Source of the DNA: Elusimicrobia bacterium RIFCSPLOWO2_01_FULL_64_13
GTDB taxonomy: Bacteria; Elusimicrobiota; Elusimicrobia; 2-02-FULL-39-32
Direction of reading: 5' to 3'
DNA length: 8,139 nt
Assembly: GCA_001800095.1 (NCBI GenBank)
Contig: MGUT01000031.1
Location: 504-8,642, forward strand
Numbering within the stretch: the stretch's first letter is position 1; every line of letters begins with the position of its first letter. A program made the translations under genes and the position numbers. Shown here piece by piece: positions 1 to 5,671 of the stretch. A model generated the notes under the pieces. The model was not told where the DNA came from, searched no databases, and was given only the letters and a program-made list of their open reading frames with translations.

Positions 1-1925
1 GCCGCGGTGCGCGTGGTGCCCACGAGGGTGAAGTACTTGGGCAGGTTCGAGGTGTCCGTGGAGGCCCAGCGCGACCAGAGGGTGTTGGTGGAAACGGTGG
101 CGGCGTTGGCGTTCGCCGGCACCTGGGTATGGACGAAAGGAATGGCTCCCGACTCGAAGTTGAACGTGCTGACGTTCACCGTCGCGGCCGTTCCGGCCGC
201 CGACTGGGGGACCAGGCGGAAGTTCATGCTGTTGGTGAACCCGTCGGCGAGCTGGATGCCCCTGTCGCCGGCGAGGAAGTTGAGCAGGTCGCCCGTTCCT
301 TCGAAATAGACCACGGAGAACGTGGATTGCCTAAGAGCCCCATTATCGATATCGAAGGCATGGATGACGGGGGAGGAAATGCCTATGAAGCTGGCTCCCA
401 CGCTCGAGGCATGCTCTTTCGTGGCGGAAAGCGTGCTCAAGCTGACCGTCGACGTCATGGAGGTCTGGGAAACGAATATCCAGGGCGAGCTGGAGGCGGA
501 GACTACAAGGGTGGAGCCGGAAGCGACGTCGATCTGATAGGCGCCTGCCCCGTCCGTGAGGCCGCCTTCTTTAAGAGGATTGGAAGAGTCCGCAGGGTTG
601 AGGTCCGCCCCGCCGACCACGGTCGCGGAACCGGTGACCACGGAGGCGACCTTGACGGACGGAATGGCCGTCCCGAACGTATCGACGACAGCGCCGCTCA
701 AAGTCAGCCAGTTGATGGTGCCGAGGGCGCTGGAATCGGAGGGCTGGAAGACGCCGCGGTCGAACGTCGCGCCCGTGGGGTTCGCGAGGATCTCGCCCTT
801 GGTCACGTTGGAAAGGAGCTTGGCGAGGCCGATCTGGGCGTTGGTGATGCTCTCCGCGAAAGTATCGAAGAACGTGCCGGCGGAGCCGCGCGCTTCCCAG
901 AGGTTGCCGCTCTTGGTGTAGGCGATGCGGGGGTTGCCGGCTCCTATGATGATGCTCTGGCCTGTGCCGTCGTCGATCTTCTGCACGTACCAGGCCTGGC
1001 CGGTGATGCCGCGGCGCTGGACGGCGTACTTCACGCCCGTGCCGGTGACGGAATAGACCAGGCGGGTGAGGGCGGATATGCCCGTGCCCTGGTCCTGGGT
1101 CACGATCTTGGTCACTTCGCCCGTGTCGATGGTGCCGCGGGAGCTCTCCAAGGGGGAGTTGTCCGCGGTATCGAGGATTACCTCTTTAAGGGCGGACTCG
1201 AGGGAGTTGTAGTAATAGACCCTGGTCCAGCCGGTGTCCGCGTTCTGGACGACGTTGAATACGGACTCGACGTTGGCGGCGTTGGCGGACGTGACCCTGA
1301 CCGAAGACGCGACGGCCGTGCCGGCGTCGGCCACGGTCCTGGAAGCCAGTATGAGTTCATAGCGCCCGTTCGCCGTCTGGGAGGAAAAGAATACCGAAAC
1401 GTGGGAAGGGTTGGCCGAGACCACGATGCCCTTCGTCGTCACCGTGGCCACGGAGACCGGCGTGAGGGGAGCGCCCGCGGAGGTCCCTGTCAGGTAACGG
1501 AGGTTCTTCATGGCGTCGTCGTAATAATAGAGGTGGATGGTGCTGCCCACCAGGGCGGCGTCCATGACCTTGGCGATGTTGCCGTTGGACGCGTTGGTGG
1601 TGGTGGAATAGAGGGAGGACAGGGTCCAGCCGGAAGCTCCTCCTCCGGCCGCCGCTCCCCTGGTCTGGGAGGCGAGCATGATGGAATATCTGGAACTCGT
1701 GGCCGTGGTGTACACAATAAGGAAAGTGCCGTTGGCGTTCGCCTGCGCCTTGTAGGCGTCGGCCGCCGCGGGCAGGGACACCGCCGTCTGGGTACCCACG
1801 GAGATCGTGAGCGCTTGCGCCGCGGACGACATGAACAAAAATGTCGTCGATACGAACGCCACGGTGGCAAGGGCGCAGATTGAAGACTTCACAGAGTTGA
1901 CCGTTGATTTAACGATTGATTGCAT
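1..1925 (-). CDS. Secreted repeat-rich surface protein with carboxypeptidase-regulatory-like domain (3' end outside window)
   Basis: The reading frame stays open for 641 codons from ATG at 1925 and runs off the left edge, so the C-terminus is missing. The start has a GGAGG motif 8 nt upstream and gives a clear Sec signal peptide: Lys6 and Lys13, a hydrophobic core at about residues 14-33, and an A-Q-A cleavage site after residue 38. Residues 40-350 are rich in Ala, Ser, Thr and Gly. They contain repeated strand-like segments (HLYYYDDAMKNLRYL at 131, RVYYYNSLESALKEV at 235, RLVYSVTGTGVKYAV at 288, RIAYTKSGNLWEA at 333) that resemble beta-propeller blades. Residues 407-478 (TLSGAVVDTFGTAIPSVKV, later LTDGAGAYQIDV) match the carboxypeptidase-regulatory-like Ig fold: G-x-V-x-D, then TD-x-x-G-x-Y. 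Residues 480-641 are again beta-rich with no recognised domain. I infer an extracellular or outer-membrane-associated adhesin or binding protein. No catalytic motif is visible and the ligand is unknown. Confidence 0.85.
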   Translation of the reverse strand, partial: MQSIVKSTVNSVKSSICALATVAFVSTTFLFMSSAAQALTISVGTQTAVSLPAAADAYKAQANANGTFLIVYTTATSSRYSIMLASQTRGAAAGGGASGWTLSSLYSTTTNASNGNIAKVMDAALVGSTIHLYYYDDAMKNLRYLTGTSAGAPLTPVSVATVTTKGIVVSANPSHVSVFFSSQTANGRYELILASRTVADAGTAVASSVRVTSANAANVESVFNVVQNADTGWTRVYYYNSLESALKEVILDTADNSPLESSRGTIDTGEVTKIVTQDQGTGISALTRLVYSVTGTGVKYAVQRRGITGQAWYVQKIDDGTGQSIIIGAGNPRIAYTKSGNLWEARGSAGTFFDTFAESITNAQIGLAKLLSNVTKGEILANPTGATFDRGVFQPSDSSALGTINWLTLSGAVVDTFGTAIPSVKVASVVTGSATVVGGADLNPADSSNPLKEGGLTDGAGAYQIDVASGSTLVVSASSSPWIFVSQTSMTSTVSLSTLSATKEHASSVGASFIGISSPVIHAFDIDNGALRQSTFSVVYFEGTGDLLNFLAGDRGIQLADGFTNSMNFRLVPQSAAGTAATVNVSTFNFESGAIPFVHTQVPANANAATVSTNTLWSRWASTDTSNLPKYFTLVGTTRTA

Positions 1926-1930
1926 TTTTG

Positions 1931-1938
1931 CTCCCTCC
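1931..1938 (-). promoter_or_regulatory. Ribosome binding site of the secreted protein gene
   Basis: GGAGGGAG on the minus strand; its GGAGG core lies 8 nt before the ATG at 1925. It supports this start over an in-frame upstream ATG at 2069, which has only a weaker GGAG and would place 48 hydrophilic residues before the signal peptide. Confidence 0.75.
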
Positions 1939-1947
1939 GGTTTGATT

Positions 1948-2000
1948 GCGGTCGCCGCTGCCATCCGGCTGTCTTCAGGCCGGGCCATGCCGGCGTCCGC
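1948..2000 (-). promoter_or_regulatory. Structured leader hairpin upstream of the secreted protein gene, possible cis-regulatory RNA
   Basis: Read on the minus strand, GCGGaCGCCG (2000-1991) pairs with CGGCGaCCGC (1957-1948), giving nine base pairs around one A/A mismatch. Inside, GCC-CGGC can pair with GCCG-(GAT)-GGC around a CTGAAGACA loop. The structure ends about 10 nt before the GGAGG motif, a position where folding could affect ribosome access. Some short pieces (CAAACC, GGACGC, CCTGAAG, ACAGCCGG) recall the cyclic-di-GMP-I (GEMM) aptamer. However, the diagnostic GGCAAACC and GACGCAAAGCC blocks and the closing helix are not intact, so I do not assign a class. The same bases are also open in frame with the downstream gene, so part of the structure could be coding or chance pairing in GC-rich DNA. 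Confidence 0.35.
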
Positions 2001-2011
2001 ATTCGATTTGT

Positions 2012-2042
2012 AAAGGTTTGGAGCGCGGCCGGCAGGCCCTTT
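2012..2042 (-). repeat. Small inverted repeat in the leader
   Basis: On the minus strand AAAGG (2042-2038) can pair with CCTTT (2016-2012). Overlapping its 5' arm, GGCC (2038-2035) can pair with GGCC (2030-2027) around a TGCC loop, so the two would share base 2038. It lies directly upstream of the larger hairpin at 1948-2000 and could belong to the same leader fold. The stems are short and the evidence is weak. Confidence 0.2.
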
Positions 2043-2123
2043 GCGGGCGCCGATATCCGGCAGTTCCATTCCACTCTCCATATAAAAAATCTTTTTCACG
2101 CAGATCTGCCGAATATCTGCTCG

Positions 2124-2165
2124 CTGATCGGGACTTCTCGCCTGTTTTTTACAAGTCTGATCGGG
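2124..2165. repeat. Pair of 9-bp direct repeats CTGATCGGG, 33 bp apart
   Basis: CTGATCGGG occurs at 2124-2132 and 2157-2165. The 33-bp spacing is about three helical turns, which would put both copies on one face of the DNA. The repeats fall within the transcribed leader of the minus-strand gene. A protein-binding site is possible, but nothing else supports it. Confidence 0.3.
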
Positions 2166-2313
2166 TTAATTTTTTCTCTCCCGAATGCGGCGGGCCGGGA
2201 ACTTCGGACGGCGCGGGGATTGCTGATTGATGATGGCGTCTCTTCTATGATTTAAGCAATTTCCCGACGCAAATCCTCTGTTTTTCGCCCTGTTTCAATA
2301 CTCCATTGTGTTA

Positions 2314-2342
2314 ACTTTACCATATCGTCATTTTATTGTCAA
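2314..2342 (-). promoter_or_regulatory. Sigma-70-type promoter for the secreted protein gene
   Basis: Read on the minus strand: TTGACA (2342-2337), a 17-nt spacer, then TAAAGT (2319-2314) preceded by TGG, an extended -10. The -35 matches the consensus fully and the -10 at four of six positions. Transcription would start near 2307, leaving a leader of about 380 nt before the ATG at 1925. The site lies in the most AT-rich part of the window. Confidence 0.7.
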
Positions 2343-2345
2343 GCG

Positions 2346-2362
2346 TTTTTTTTCTTTTTTTT
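2346..2362 (-). promoter_or_regulatory. UP-element-like A-tract upstream of the minus-strand promoter
   Basis: On the minus strand this is A8-G-A8, ending 3 nt upstream of the -35 hexamer. That is where the RNA polymerase alpha C-terminal domain contacts UP elements in well-studied sigma-70 promoters. It suggests strong basal transcription of the secreted protein gene. Confidence 0.5.
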
Positions 2363-2370
2363 GACCGTCG

Positions 2371-2390
2371 GTAAACCGGCCGTAAACCGG
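2371..2390. repeat. Tandem 9-bp direct repeat GTAAACCGG, 11-bp period
   Basis: GTAAACCGG occurs at 2371-2379 and 2382-2390, one helical turn apart. It is just upstream of the A-tract of the minus-strand promoter and about 190 bp upstream of the plus-strand promoter. Placement and spacing fit a transcription-factor site, but the factor is unknown. Confidence 0.4.
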
Positions 2391-2523
2391 TCCCGGATCA
2401 GATCAAAAAAATAGCCGATTCCATCCCCGGCGTTTTCGCGGTTTTGAGCGGCGCCGATCCATTTTTCAGGCGTTTCCCGCGCCGGCTTCCCGGCGTTCAT
2501 TCCCGTTCCATCTTACCATATTT

Positions 2524-2532
2524 TGTGGATAA
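2524..2532 (-). promoter_or_regulatory. Single perfect DnaA-box match
   Basis: The minus strand reads TTATCCACA, the E. coli consensus DnaA box. It lies about 50 bp upstream of the -35 of the glucan operon. I find no second clear box nearby, so this is not an origin. It may be a DnaA-controlled promoter site or chance. Confidence 0.3.
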
Positions 2533-2554
2533 CTCTGCAAGGTTTCTCATTATT

Positions 2555-2569
2555 TCCGCGCGGCGCGGA
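2555..2569. repeat. 15-bp perfect dyad upstream of the operon promoter
   Basis: TCCGCGC-G-GCGCGGA is a perfect inverted repeat with a one-base centre, ending 14 bp before the -35 hexamer at 2584. The size and position suit an operator or activator site. High GC makes such palindromes more likely by chance. Confidence 0.3.
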
Positions 2570-2583
2570 GCGATTTTATTTGG

Positions 2584-2612
2584 TTGACAATCCCTCCCGG
2601 ATTTGGTATCTT
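2584..2612 (+). promoter_or_regulatory. Sigma-70-type promoter of the glucan operon
   Basis: TTGACA (2584-2589), a 17-nt spacer, then TATCTT (2607-2612). The -35 and the spacing are consensus. Transcription would start near 2619, giving a leader of about 23 nt that contains the AGGAGG ribosome binding site at 2629-2634. A start near 2619 also rules out the in-frame TTG at 2603 as the initiation codon of the first gene. Confidence 0.75.
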
Positions 2613-2628
2613 GGAACCAAGCTCATTC

Positions 2629-2634
2629 AGGAGG
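2629..2634 (+). promoter_or_regulatory. Ribosome binding site of the DUF4912 gene
   Basis: AGGAGG, 7 nt before the ATG at 2642. A consensus Shine-Dalgarno at ideal spacing fixes the start of this gene. Confidence 0.85.
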
Positions 2635-2641
2635 CATCGCC

Positions 2642-3535
2642 ATGGCAGACACATTATCCACTTTCAGTTCCGGCTCTTCGGCTCTCCCGGCGGAAAAACC
2701 CGTCCAGGAACCCGGAAGCTATATCGACCGGGGTTCCCCGCTCCCCGAAAGTTACGGGGTGACCCGCGTGGTCCTGCTGCCCAGGGACCCCCATTGGATG
2801 TTCTCCTACTGGGAGATCTCCGAATCCACGGCCGGGGACATCCGCTCCCGGCACGGGCAGGACATATTCGCCCAGTCGCAGGCCGTATTAAGGATGCACG
2901 AATTGGACTCCTCCGGCCGCCCCACCCGCCATATCGACGTCGCCATCGTCCTGGACGCGAACAGCTGGTACCTCAAATCGGACAAGGAAGGTTCCGGCTG
3001 GTACATCGAACTCGGCCTCAAGGGCCCGAACGGCGAATTCATCCTTATCGCCAGGTCCAACGCCATCGTCCTGCCCAGGGGAAAAGTGTCCGACCTGACG
3101 GACGAGAAGTGGGTTACTATTAAGGAAGACCTGGAAAAGATCCTGGCCGCGTCGGGGGGAGGGAAGGTCGGGATGGGCTCCCTGGAACTGGCGCGCATGC
3201 TCGCCCAGAGATGGGAGATGCTCTCCCAGGTCTCTTCCTGGAGAGGTTCAGGGGGCGTCTCTTCGTTCGGGCGGCCCGGTTTCGGCGGCCCCCAGGCCGG
3301 GAGGAAATTCTGGCTCGCGGCGGACTGCGAGCTGGTCCTCTACGGGGCCACGGAGACCTCCGCCACCGTGACGGTCTGCGGCCGGCCCATCGAGCTTTTC
3401 CCGGACGGCACGTTCTCCCTGCGGTTCGCCCTTCCGGACGGAAACCTGGAACTGCCGGTAAAAGCCGTGTCCGGCGACCGGGTCGAGGAAAGGGAGATAC
3501 GCATCTCGGTCCACAGAAAGACAGAGCGGTCCTAA
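2642..3535 (+). CDS. DUF4912 domain protein with C-terminal Ig-like domain, glucan-operon partner
   Basis: The product is 297 residues, starting at the ATG placed by AGGAGG. Residues 1-30 are a low-complexity Ser/Pro tail without a signal peptide, so the protein is probably cytoplasmic. Residues 33-158 fit DUF4912: LPESYGVTRVVLLPRDPHW, then FSYWEIS, VLRMHEL, WYIELGLKGPNGEF, and ARSNAIVLPRGKVSDL. A Gly/Ser-rich linker spans about 198-220. Residues 222-292 (KFWLAADCELVLYGAT, ELFPDGTFSLRFALPDGN) form a second predicted beta-sandwich, of the type commonly attached to DUF4912. The family has no proven biochemical role known to me. No catalytic motif is visible. The gene is first in an operon, 62 nt ahead of the GH57 gene with no terminator between, so I infer a glucan-binding or scaffolding role with that enzyme. 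Domain assignment is firm; function is inferred. Confidence 0.9.
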   Translation: MADTLSTFSSGSSALPAEKPVQEPGSYIDRGSPLPESYGVTRVVLLPRDPHWMFSYWEISESTAGDIRSRHGQDIFAQSQAVLRMHELDSSGRPTRHIDVAIVLDANSWYLKSDKEGSGWYIELGLKGPNGEFILIARSNAIVLPRGKVSDLTDEKWVTIKEDLEKILAASGGGKVGMGSLELARMLAQRWEMLSQVSSWRGSGGVSSFGRPGFGGPQAGRKFWLAADCELVLYGATETSATVTVCGRPIELFPDGTFSLRFALPDGNLELPVKAVSGDRVEEREIRISVHRKTERS

Positions 3536-3556
3536 GTCCCGCCTAGCCATCCTTAA

Positions 3557-3601
3557 ATGACGCTCTGCCAAGCCGTCACGCGATCGTCCTGTCTCCAATG
3601 A
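3557..3601 (+). other. 14-codon mini-ORF whose stop overlaps the GH57 start (ATGA)
   Basis: ATG at 3557 opens 14 codons (MTLCQAVTRSSCLQ) ending in TGA at 3599-3601, which overlaps the GH57 ATG at 3598 as ATGA. It starts 21 nt after the stop codon of the DUF4912 gene. Neither it nor the GH57 gene has a visible Shine-Dalgarno, so ribosomes might reach GH57 by termination-reinitiation through this frame. It could equally be chance; the peptide itself is unlikely to have a function. Confidence 0.25.
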
Positions 3602-5181
3602 CGGATCCCCAGGGATTCTGGAGCCTGGTGCTCCACGCCCATCTTCCTTATATACGCCACCCGGAACACCTGGACTTCCTCGAAGAAGATTGGTTCTACG
3701 AAGCCCTCACGGAGACCTACATCCCCATATTGAGCTTCGCCGAGCGGCTCCTGAACGAAGGGGTCTATTTCCGGTTCACGATCAACCTTTCTCCCACTCT
3801 CTGCTCCATGATGCGGGACGAGCTCCTCATGTCCCGATACAAGCGCCATCTGGAGAAGATGATCGAGCTGTCGGAAAAGGAGACGTTCCGCACCCGCTCC
3901 CTCCCTTTCCACGCCACGGCCCGGATGTACGAAAAGAAGCTGAAGGCCTGCCGGGAGGTCCTCGACAGGAACCACGGCCGGATCCTGGAAGGGTTCAAGA
4001 ACGTCCAGAACGCCGGGGCCATCGAGATCATCACCTGCTGCGCGACACACGGCTACCTGCCCCTCATGATCGACCGGAGGGCCCAGGCCGCCCAGATCCG
4101 GGTGGGGGCCGACTACTATACCGAGACCTTCGGGCGCAGGCCGCAGGGCATCTGGCTGGCCGAATGCGCCTACGTCAGGGGGGTGGACGACATCCTCAAG
4201 GAACAGGGCATCCGCTATTTCTTCCTGGACTCCCACGGGTTGCTTTTCAGCGAACCCAGGCCCCGCTACGGGGTGTTCGCCCCGGTCATCTGTCCCTCCG
4301 GGGTGGCCGCGTTCGCGCGGGACCACGAGACCGCCACCCAGGTCTGGAGCGCCGACCAGGGCTACCCGGGCGACAGCCGCTACCGCGAATTCTACAGGGA
4401 CCTGGGCTACGACCTCGAATACAGCTACGTCAAACCCTACCTGCATTCGGACGGCATCCGCAGGAACATGGGGCTCAAGTACCACCGCATCACGGGCAAG
4501 GTCGCCCTGGACCAGAAGGAGCCGTACAATCCCGATTGGGCCAGGGAAGCCGCGGCGGAGCACGCGGGGAACTTCCTGTTCAACCGGGAGCAGCAGGCCC
4601 GCTACCTGAACGGGGTCATGGGCCGCAAGCCCGTGATCGTGTCCATGTACGACGCCGAGCTCTACGGGCATTGGTGGTACGAGGGTCCGGACTTCCTCGA
4701 ATACATCTTCCGGAAGATGCACTATGACCAGAAGACCGTCAAGGCCGTCACCCCGGCCGAATACCTGCAGATGTTCCCGAACAACCAGATGGTCCAGCCC
4801 TGCGACTCTTCCTGGGGAGACAAGGGTTACTTCGAGGTCTGGCTCAACGGCGACAACGACTGGATCTACCGCCACATCCATATCATCACGGGGAAGATGA
4901 TCGCGCTCGCCGAGAGATACAAGAAACCCGGCAAGCTGGAGAAGCGCGCCTTGAACCAGCTCGCCCGGGAGGTCCTCCTGGCGCAGGGGTCCGACTGGGC
5001 CTTCCTCATGACCGCCGGGACCGCCATCCACTATTCCCACAAAAGGACCCGGGACCACGTCCACCGCTTCCTGACCCTGGAACGCGAACTCCTGGGCAGG
5101 AACCTGAACGAAGGGTTCCTGAAGGAATGCGAGACCAAGGACAACATATTCCCCAACCTCGACTACAAGGTATTCCGCTAG
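3598..5181 (+). CDS. GH57 1,4-alpha-glucan branching-type enzyme (DUF1957)
   Basis: The protein is 527 residues, the usual length for the GH57 branching-enzyme branch. That branch cuts an alpha-1,4-glucan and rejoins the piece by an alpha-1,6 bond. The N-terminal HAHLP motif (13-17) is GH57 region 1. WLAECAY holds the expected nucleophile Glu189, and YDAELYGHWWYEG holds the expected acid Asp352. SSWG (Trp406) and VWL (Trp415) resemble the substrate-site tryptophans of the Thermococcus enzyme. GVAAFARD and GYPGDSRYREFYRDLG are typical of this subfamily. Residues about 420-525 form the helical DUF1957 domain. There is no signal peptide, so it is cytoplasmic. It lacks a CBM48 module, unlike GH13 branching enzymes. 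The ATG at 3598 is the only ATG in frame upstream of the HAHLP motif, yet it has no Shine-Dalgarno. Branching versus hydrolysis cannot be settled from sequence alone. Confidence 0.93.
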   Translation: MTDPQGFWSLVLHAHLPYIRHPEHLDFLEEDWFYEALTETYIPILSFAERLLNEGVYFRFTINLSPTLCSMMRDELLMSRYKRHLEKMIELSEKETFRTRSLPFHATARMYEKKLKACREVLDRNHGRILEGFKNVQNAGAIEIITCCATHGYLPLMIDRRAQAAQIRVGADYYTETFGRRPQGIWLAECAYVRGVDDILKEQGIRYFFLDSHGLLFSEPRPRYGVFAPVICPSGVAAFARDHETATQVWSADQGYPGDSRYREFYRDLGYDLEYSYVKPYLHSDGIRRNMGLKYHRITGKVALDQKEPYNPDWAREAAAEHAGNFLFNREQQARYLNGVMGRKPVIVSMYDAELYGHWWYEGPDFLEYIFRKMHYDQKTVKAVTPAEYLQMFPNNQMVQPCDSSWGDKGYFEVWLNGDNDWIYRHIHIITGKMIALAERYKKPGKLEKRALNQLAREVLLAQGSDWAFLMTAGTAIHYSHKRTRDHVHRFLTLERELLGRNLNEGFLKECETKDNIFPNLDYKVFR

Positions 5182-5200
5182 ATTTTCGCAGTCCACAATC

Positions 5201-5207
5201 AAGGAGG
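5201..5207 (+). promoter_or_regulatory. Ribosome binding site of the small Ig-like gene
   Basis: AAGGAGG, 7 nt before the first of three consecutive ATG codons (5215, 5218, 5221). Spacing favours the first ATG. Confidence 0.8.
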
Positions 5208-5214
5208 CCATAAC

Positions 5215-5610
5215 ATGATGATGCCGGAATTGGAAAGATCGGAGTACGCGGGAAACGGAAAGCCGAAGAAGCGGGGACGCGCCAGGTCCGTGTCCACCGT
5301 CCTGGCCGAAGCCATGCCCAAGTTCAGGAAGACTCGCGCCAAGACCCCGGGCGCCACCGTCACCATTGATTTCCCCTTGAATGGGGAGCAGATCCAGCCG
5401 GGCCATTACGCCGTCCGCATCGGCGCGGACGGGGGAACGGCGGTCGATCTCTCCATCGACGGCCAGGACTGGCAGCCCTGCCGCCCCTCGGCCGGATATT
5501 TCTGGTACGACTGGACCGATATCCCTGCCGGCAAGTACCGCCTCGCGGCGCGGGTCCGGCTCCCGGACGGGGATTTCAAGACGAGCAAGATCGTCCGCTG
5601 CGCGGTCTGA
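5215..5610 (+). CDS. Small protein with basic N-terminal tail and Ig-like domain
   Basis: The product is 131 residues. I do not recognise a named family. Residues 1-45 are polar and strongly basic (KPKKRGRARS at 17-26, KFRKTRAK at 36-43), probably disordered, without a signal peptide. Residues 47-131 form a predicted beta-sandwich: FPLNGEQIQPGHYAVRI, then DLSIDGQDWQPCRPSAGYFW, YDWTDIPAGKYRLAARV, and a final strand KIVRCAV. The aromatic cluster Trp86, Tyr95, Phe96, Trp97, Tyr98 and Trp100 could stack on sugars, as in carbohydrate-binding modules. The gene follows GH57 by 33 nt with its own strong ribosome binding site and is last before the terminator. I infer a glucan-binding accessory of the GH57 enzyme. 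An alternative is an unrelated small protein whose basic tail binds nucleic acid or anionic polymer. Confidence 0.8.
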   Translation: MMMPELERSEYAGNGKPKKRGRARSVSTVLAEAMPKFRKTRAKTPGATVTIDFPLNGEQIQPGHYAVRIGADGGTAVDLSIDGQDWQPCRPSAGYFWYDWTDIPAGKYRLAARVRLPDGDFKTSKIVRCAV

Positions 5611-5633
5611 AACTGATCCACGGACCCTTTTGG

Positions 5634-5671
5634 GGCCGGGCGCCGGCAGCGGCGCCCGGCCTCAATTTTTT
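5634..5671 (+). terminator. Rho-independent terminator of the glucan operon
   Basis: A perfect 11-bp GC-rich stem (GGCCGGGCGCC, 5634-5644, with its complement at 5651-5661) closes a 6-nt loop. It is followed after 4 nt by six T (5666-5671). It lies 23 nt past the stop of the small Ig-like gene and separates the operon from alaS. Confidence 0.88.

Noticed and set aside
129..1883. Long plus-strand open frame opposite the secreted protein gene
   Set aside because: Its translation is Gly/Arg/Asp-rich low-complexity sequence with no domain. The minus strand has a signal peptide, domains, ribosome binding site and promoter; the plus frame is open because of GC-rich codons.
1889..2074. Minus-strand 61-codon frame starting at GTG 2074
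   Set aside because: It is out of frame with, and overlaps, the start of the secreted protein gene; the product is featureless.
2100..2109. Palindrome GCAGATCTGC in the leader
   Set aside because: Ten bases only, no second copy with the same symmetry and no relation to a promoter element; probably chance.
1920..2255. Plus-strand open frames in the intergenic region
   Set aside because: No ribosome binding site, no domain, and overlap with the start and leader of the minus-strand gene.
2603..2641. Upstream TTG start for the DUF4912 gene
   Set aside because: It lies at the predicted -10 box, before the likely transcript start, and the ATG at 2642 has an ideal AGGAGG.
3558..3578. TGACG/CGTCA inverted repeat between the DUF4912 and GH57 genes
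   Set aside because: Only five base pairs with an 11-nt loop and no T-tract; not a terminator or a convincing regulatory hairpin.
3553..5406. Long minus-strand open frame opposite the GH57 gene
   Set aside because: It is antisense to a clearly recognised enzyme, is compositionally biased (Val/Gly/Asp/Leu), and has no recognisable domain.
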